A stretch of 32,382 bases of DNA from Oehlia diaphana (Eukaryota > Glomeromycota > Glomeromycetes > Glomerales > Glomeraceae). The position numbers and the translations under genes were made by a program. This document shows positions 30,424-32,382 of this stretch, in pieces. Numbering within the stretch: the stretch's first letter is position 1; every line of letters starts with the position of its first letter. The notes beneath the pieces are model-generated. The model did no database searches. It had not been told where the DNA came from and saw only the letters and a program-made list of their open reading frames with translations. The DNA is taken from positions 20,374 to 52,755 of the forward strand of contig QZLH01000046.1 in NCBI GenBank assembly GCA_003833135.1. The letters are read 5' to 3'.

Positions 30424-31579
30424 ATCTTGTCATTTAGGCTAAATCACATTTAACTATAAGTAATAAATGGTCAGATGTTGTTCGATGTTATGGTTTAATA
30501 CAAAATCCATCAATGGAAATTATATGCTTGTAATTGCGAGAATGAATATAGATTTAAGAAATTATTTGCAACAAAATCATAATCAACTTACATGGAAAAA
30601 GAGAGTTGAGATTACTTATGAAATAATTGGTGCACTTTATTATATTCATAAAGAGAAAGCAATTCATAGAGATTTGCATTCTGGAAATATATTATATTCA
30701 AAAATTAATGATTATTGGTGTATTAGTGATCTTGGATTTTGTGGGCCTGCTGATAAATCTTCAACAAGTATATATGGAAATCTTCCTTACATAGCACCCG
30801 AAGTTATTGTTGGAAGAGAATATACTTTTGCATCTGATATTTATAGTATTGCAATTCTTATGTGGGAAATTTCATCTGGACAAACACTATTTATAAATTA
30901 TGAAACATGAAAATGATATTGTAATGAATATTATTAATGGTATAAGGCCAAAAATTGTGTCAGGTACTCCATTAGAATATAAAAATTTAATGAAAGAATG
31001 TTAGGATGCTGATCCATTAAAAAGACCTGACTCTTGAACACTTTGGAGAAGAATGCATAGATTGATTTTAAATTATCAAAATATGTCAGATAAATTATTC
31101 AAATCAGAAATAGATAATTTAGAAATGAATAAAGTAGAAGAAAATTATACTAGTAGCAGATTATTTACAAGTAAATTCACAACTTTAGAAATCTACCTGA
31201 ACCAAGAAAGGCAACAGAAGGTATAAGTGTATAATATTTATTAATGAATATATTAATTTTAAAACACATTATTAATGCTATCTTTTATTATAATAGAAGA
31301 ACAAGAAGGTATGCTATAGCTGTATAAATAATAATTTCTACCATTTTATTTGGTTTACTATAATAATTTACTTTATTTCACTACCAATAGCGTTTCATAG
31401 TAAAATGTATGATTTTAACATTCCTAACAATAGTAAGTATTTATTAATATTACAGCTTTGAATTATCATCATATAATTATGTTTAATAATTGATATTTTT
31501 TTTAGTTAATGATTTTAATAAATCAAATGAGCAGAATAGTTCAAAAGTAGTTACTATTTTTGATAGTAATGTATTTTAA

Positions 31580-31881
31580 TTATTGTCAAATCAAGATAGA
31601 ATTTTTATTTTAAATTAATATCTTAAAATTTAGATAATAATGAAAAATCATCTAAATTATTTAAAAGTTGCAAATAAATTCAAATGGTAAGAATAATAAT
31701 AAATTACCAACAAATAAAATTCATTATTATATAGTTATCGTTCAGCCCAATAAGATCATGCAGATTTTCATGGACCGATATTTTTATTTACTATACAATA
31801 ATAAACTAATATTGCAGAATTTTTATATACTGATATTATTATTTGCTATACAATAACTACAATATTTTTACAATTATACAT
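31580..31881. repeat. AT-rich spacer with a tandem repeat of about 54 bp
   Basis: (C)(C/T)GATATT(T/A)TTATTT(A/G)CTATACAATAA occurs at about 31775 and 31830, with further similarity upstream of each (GCAGA, TTTT). The 62-codon plus-strand frame here is a translation of this repeat. It directly abuts the 3' end of the recombinase-like exon. Confidence 0.5.
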
Positions 31882-32340
31882 TTATAAGAAGTGAATATAT
31901 ACTACATTACTATAAAAAATTTTTATTTCTTCAGCAGTTAAGCCATCAGAACCATTGGCCTCTCCATGACCTAAGTCCGTTAAATACTTGATTTTCCCAT
32001 TGACTGTTTCTGAAAAGCTTGTAAAAATATTGCTATCATATAAATTAATGTGTTTAATAATTGAATTTTTATTTAAATATCGATATAAAGCTGCAACTGC
32101 TGCGCGTATAGAACTAACTGAATAATCAGTTCCATTTTGTTGTTTCATAGTAGCAATATACTCAGACAACTGTTTATCCAACTCTTCTACATTCTCCACA
32201 TTTTCAATTTTTTCGGAATATCCTTTAGTTTCACGAAATCGTTCTAAAGCTTTAACCCAGTTGTTTGTAGCGAATACAGTATTCTTAACTTTATTAAACT
32301 CTCTAAAGAAATCAACATCTTTTACGCGGTCATCAGATTT
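31882..32340 (-). CDS. QRICH1/ZMYM-type tyrosine-recombinase-like protein, partial exon
   Basis: The minus-strand frame enters after a 3' splice site (TTTTTAG at 32342) and runs 152 codons to TAA. Segments such as NNWVKALERFRETKGYSEKI, DKQLSEYIATMKQQNGTDYS, SIRAAVAALYRYL and LGHGEANGSDGLTAEEI match, from memory, the large Rhizophagus family related to QRICH1/ZMYM2/KCTD1-type proteins, domesticated relatives of Crypton tyrosine recombinases. This part equals the helical, core-DNA-binding N-terminal domain. The catalytic half expected after TAEEI is absent: the sequence ends IKIFYSNVVYIHFL in AT-rich repeat. Either an intron starts there (for example GTAATG within TATAGTAATG) or the gene is truncated. 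The 5' exons lie beyond the window. Confidence 0.7.
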   Translation of the reverse strand, partial: KSDDRVKDVDFFREFNKVKNTVFATNNWVKALERFRETKGYSEKIENVENVEELDKQLSEYIATMKQQNGTDYSVSSIRAAVAALYRYLNKNSIIKHINLYDSNIFTSFSETVNGKIKYLTDLGHGEANGSDGLTAEEIKIFYSNVVYIHFL

Positions 32341-32382
32341 CTAAAAATTATAAAGATTTATATTAAATAATTAACCTATTAA

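Larger units (their letters stand above)
29495..31579 (+). pseudogene. Decayed cysteine-motif protein kinase gene
   Basis: Family features are present in order: N-terminal helix, the motif CENCNQECLATLYCEFC, glycine loop GGFSEIYTA, VALKTLENV, HRDLHSGN, DLG in place of DFG, IYGNLPYIAPEV, and a tail in short exons (31297-31308, 31391-31432, 31506-31579, ending FDSNVF). Lesions: no in-frame ATG (the expected start at 29495-29497 reads ATA); frameshift near 29958; a missing A near 30512; an extra A near 30905; TAG at 31002-31004 where Trp is expected; TGA at 31035-31037; a further shift near 31185. Intron 1 (30102-30437) contains a MITE. By family knowledge it was a TKL-like signalling kinase; it cannot make one now. 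Confidence 0.85.

Noticed and set aside
31668..31856. 62-codon plus-strand frame
   Set aside because: Lies over the 54-bp tandem repeat; low-complexity Ile/Tyr/Asn string.
1..32382. CRISPR arrays, bacterial operons, tRNA or rRNA genes
   Set aside because: I looked for regularly spaced identical repeats, Shine-Dalgarno-led gene strings and cloverleaf or ribosomal signatures and saw none. Introns and poly(A) signals mark this as fungal nuclear DNA.

Overview
The window reads as nuclear DNA of an arbuscular mycorrhizal fungus (Glomeromycotina, most likely Rhizophagus, R. irregularis-like). It is very AT-rich and gene-poor. Coding blocks are interrupted by short introns of about 65-80 bp with GT...AG ends. 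The recognisable proteins belong to families known to be hugely expanded in Rhizophagus: F-box/leucine-rich proteins, Sel1-repeat protein kinases, cysteine-motif protein kinases, and QRICH1/ZMYM-type recombinase-like proteins. The assignment rests on composition and family recognition, not on a database search.

Layout. 1-1740: AT-rich DNA with GTATAC clusters, a perfect 32-bp palindrome and a diverged inverted-repeat element. 1727-6968: an old inverted duplication carrying two divergently transcribed F-box genes. The minus copy is intact; the plus copy has one nonsense codon. A decayed, polyadenylated retrocopy lies at the centre and a small hAT-like MITE is inserted in one arm. 6970-9204: no gene, but repeated exon-like modules and a hairpin. 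9205-9962: a decayed unknown protein gene and an N-terminal scrap of a Tc1/mariner-like transposase. 10333-11771: a foldback element with long terminal inverted repeats, interrupted by an assembly gap whose two edges carry the same 249 bp. 12000-13400: a strand-asymmetric, coding-like relic on the minus strand.

14928-18241: the best gene of the window, a five-exon Sel1-repeat/protein-kinase fusion of about 913 residues, with a 260-bp inverted-repeat element inside an intron. 18492-20034: a minus-strand retrocopy with poly(A), AATAAA and a 16-bp target-site duplication, followed by a foldback element with a 9-bp target-site duplication. 21479-21763: an unknown relic exon. 22955-24419: an F-box gene broken by one extra T. 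25517-25830: quadruplex-capable and polypyrimidine DNA. 26764-26868: a lone kinase exon fossil. 27338-28807: an intact F-box gene. 29495-31579: a kinase pseudogene with several frameshifts and stops and a MITE in its first intron. 31882-32340: an exon of a QRICH1-like tyrosine-recombinase relative running off the right edge.

Taken together this is an accessory region shaped by gene-family birth and death and by small mobile elements. I see no operon-like or dedicated multi-gene system. The strongest observations are the datable insertions (three with convincing target-site duplications), the stepwise decay of the F-box and kinase paralogues, and a probable false duplication at the assembly gap.
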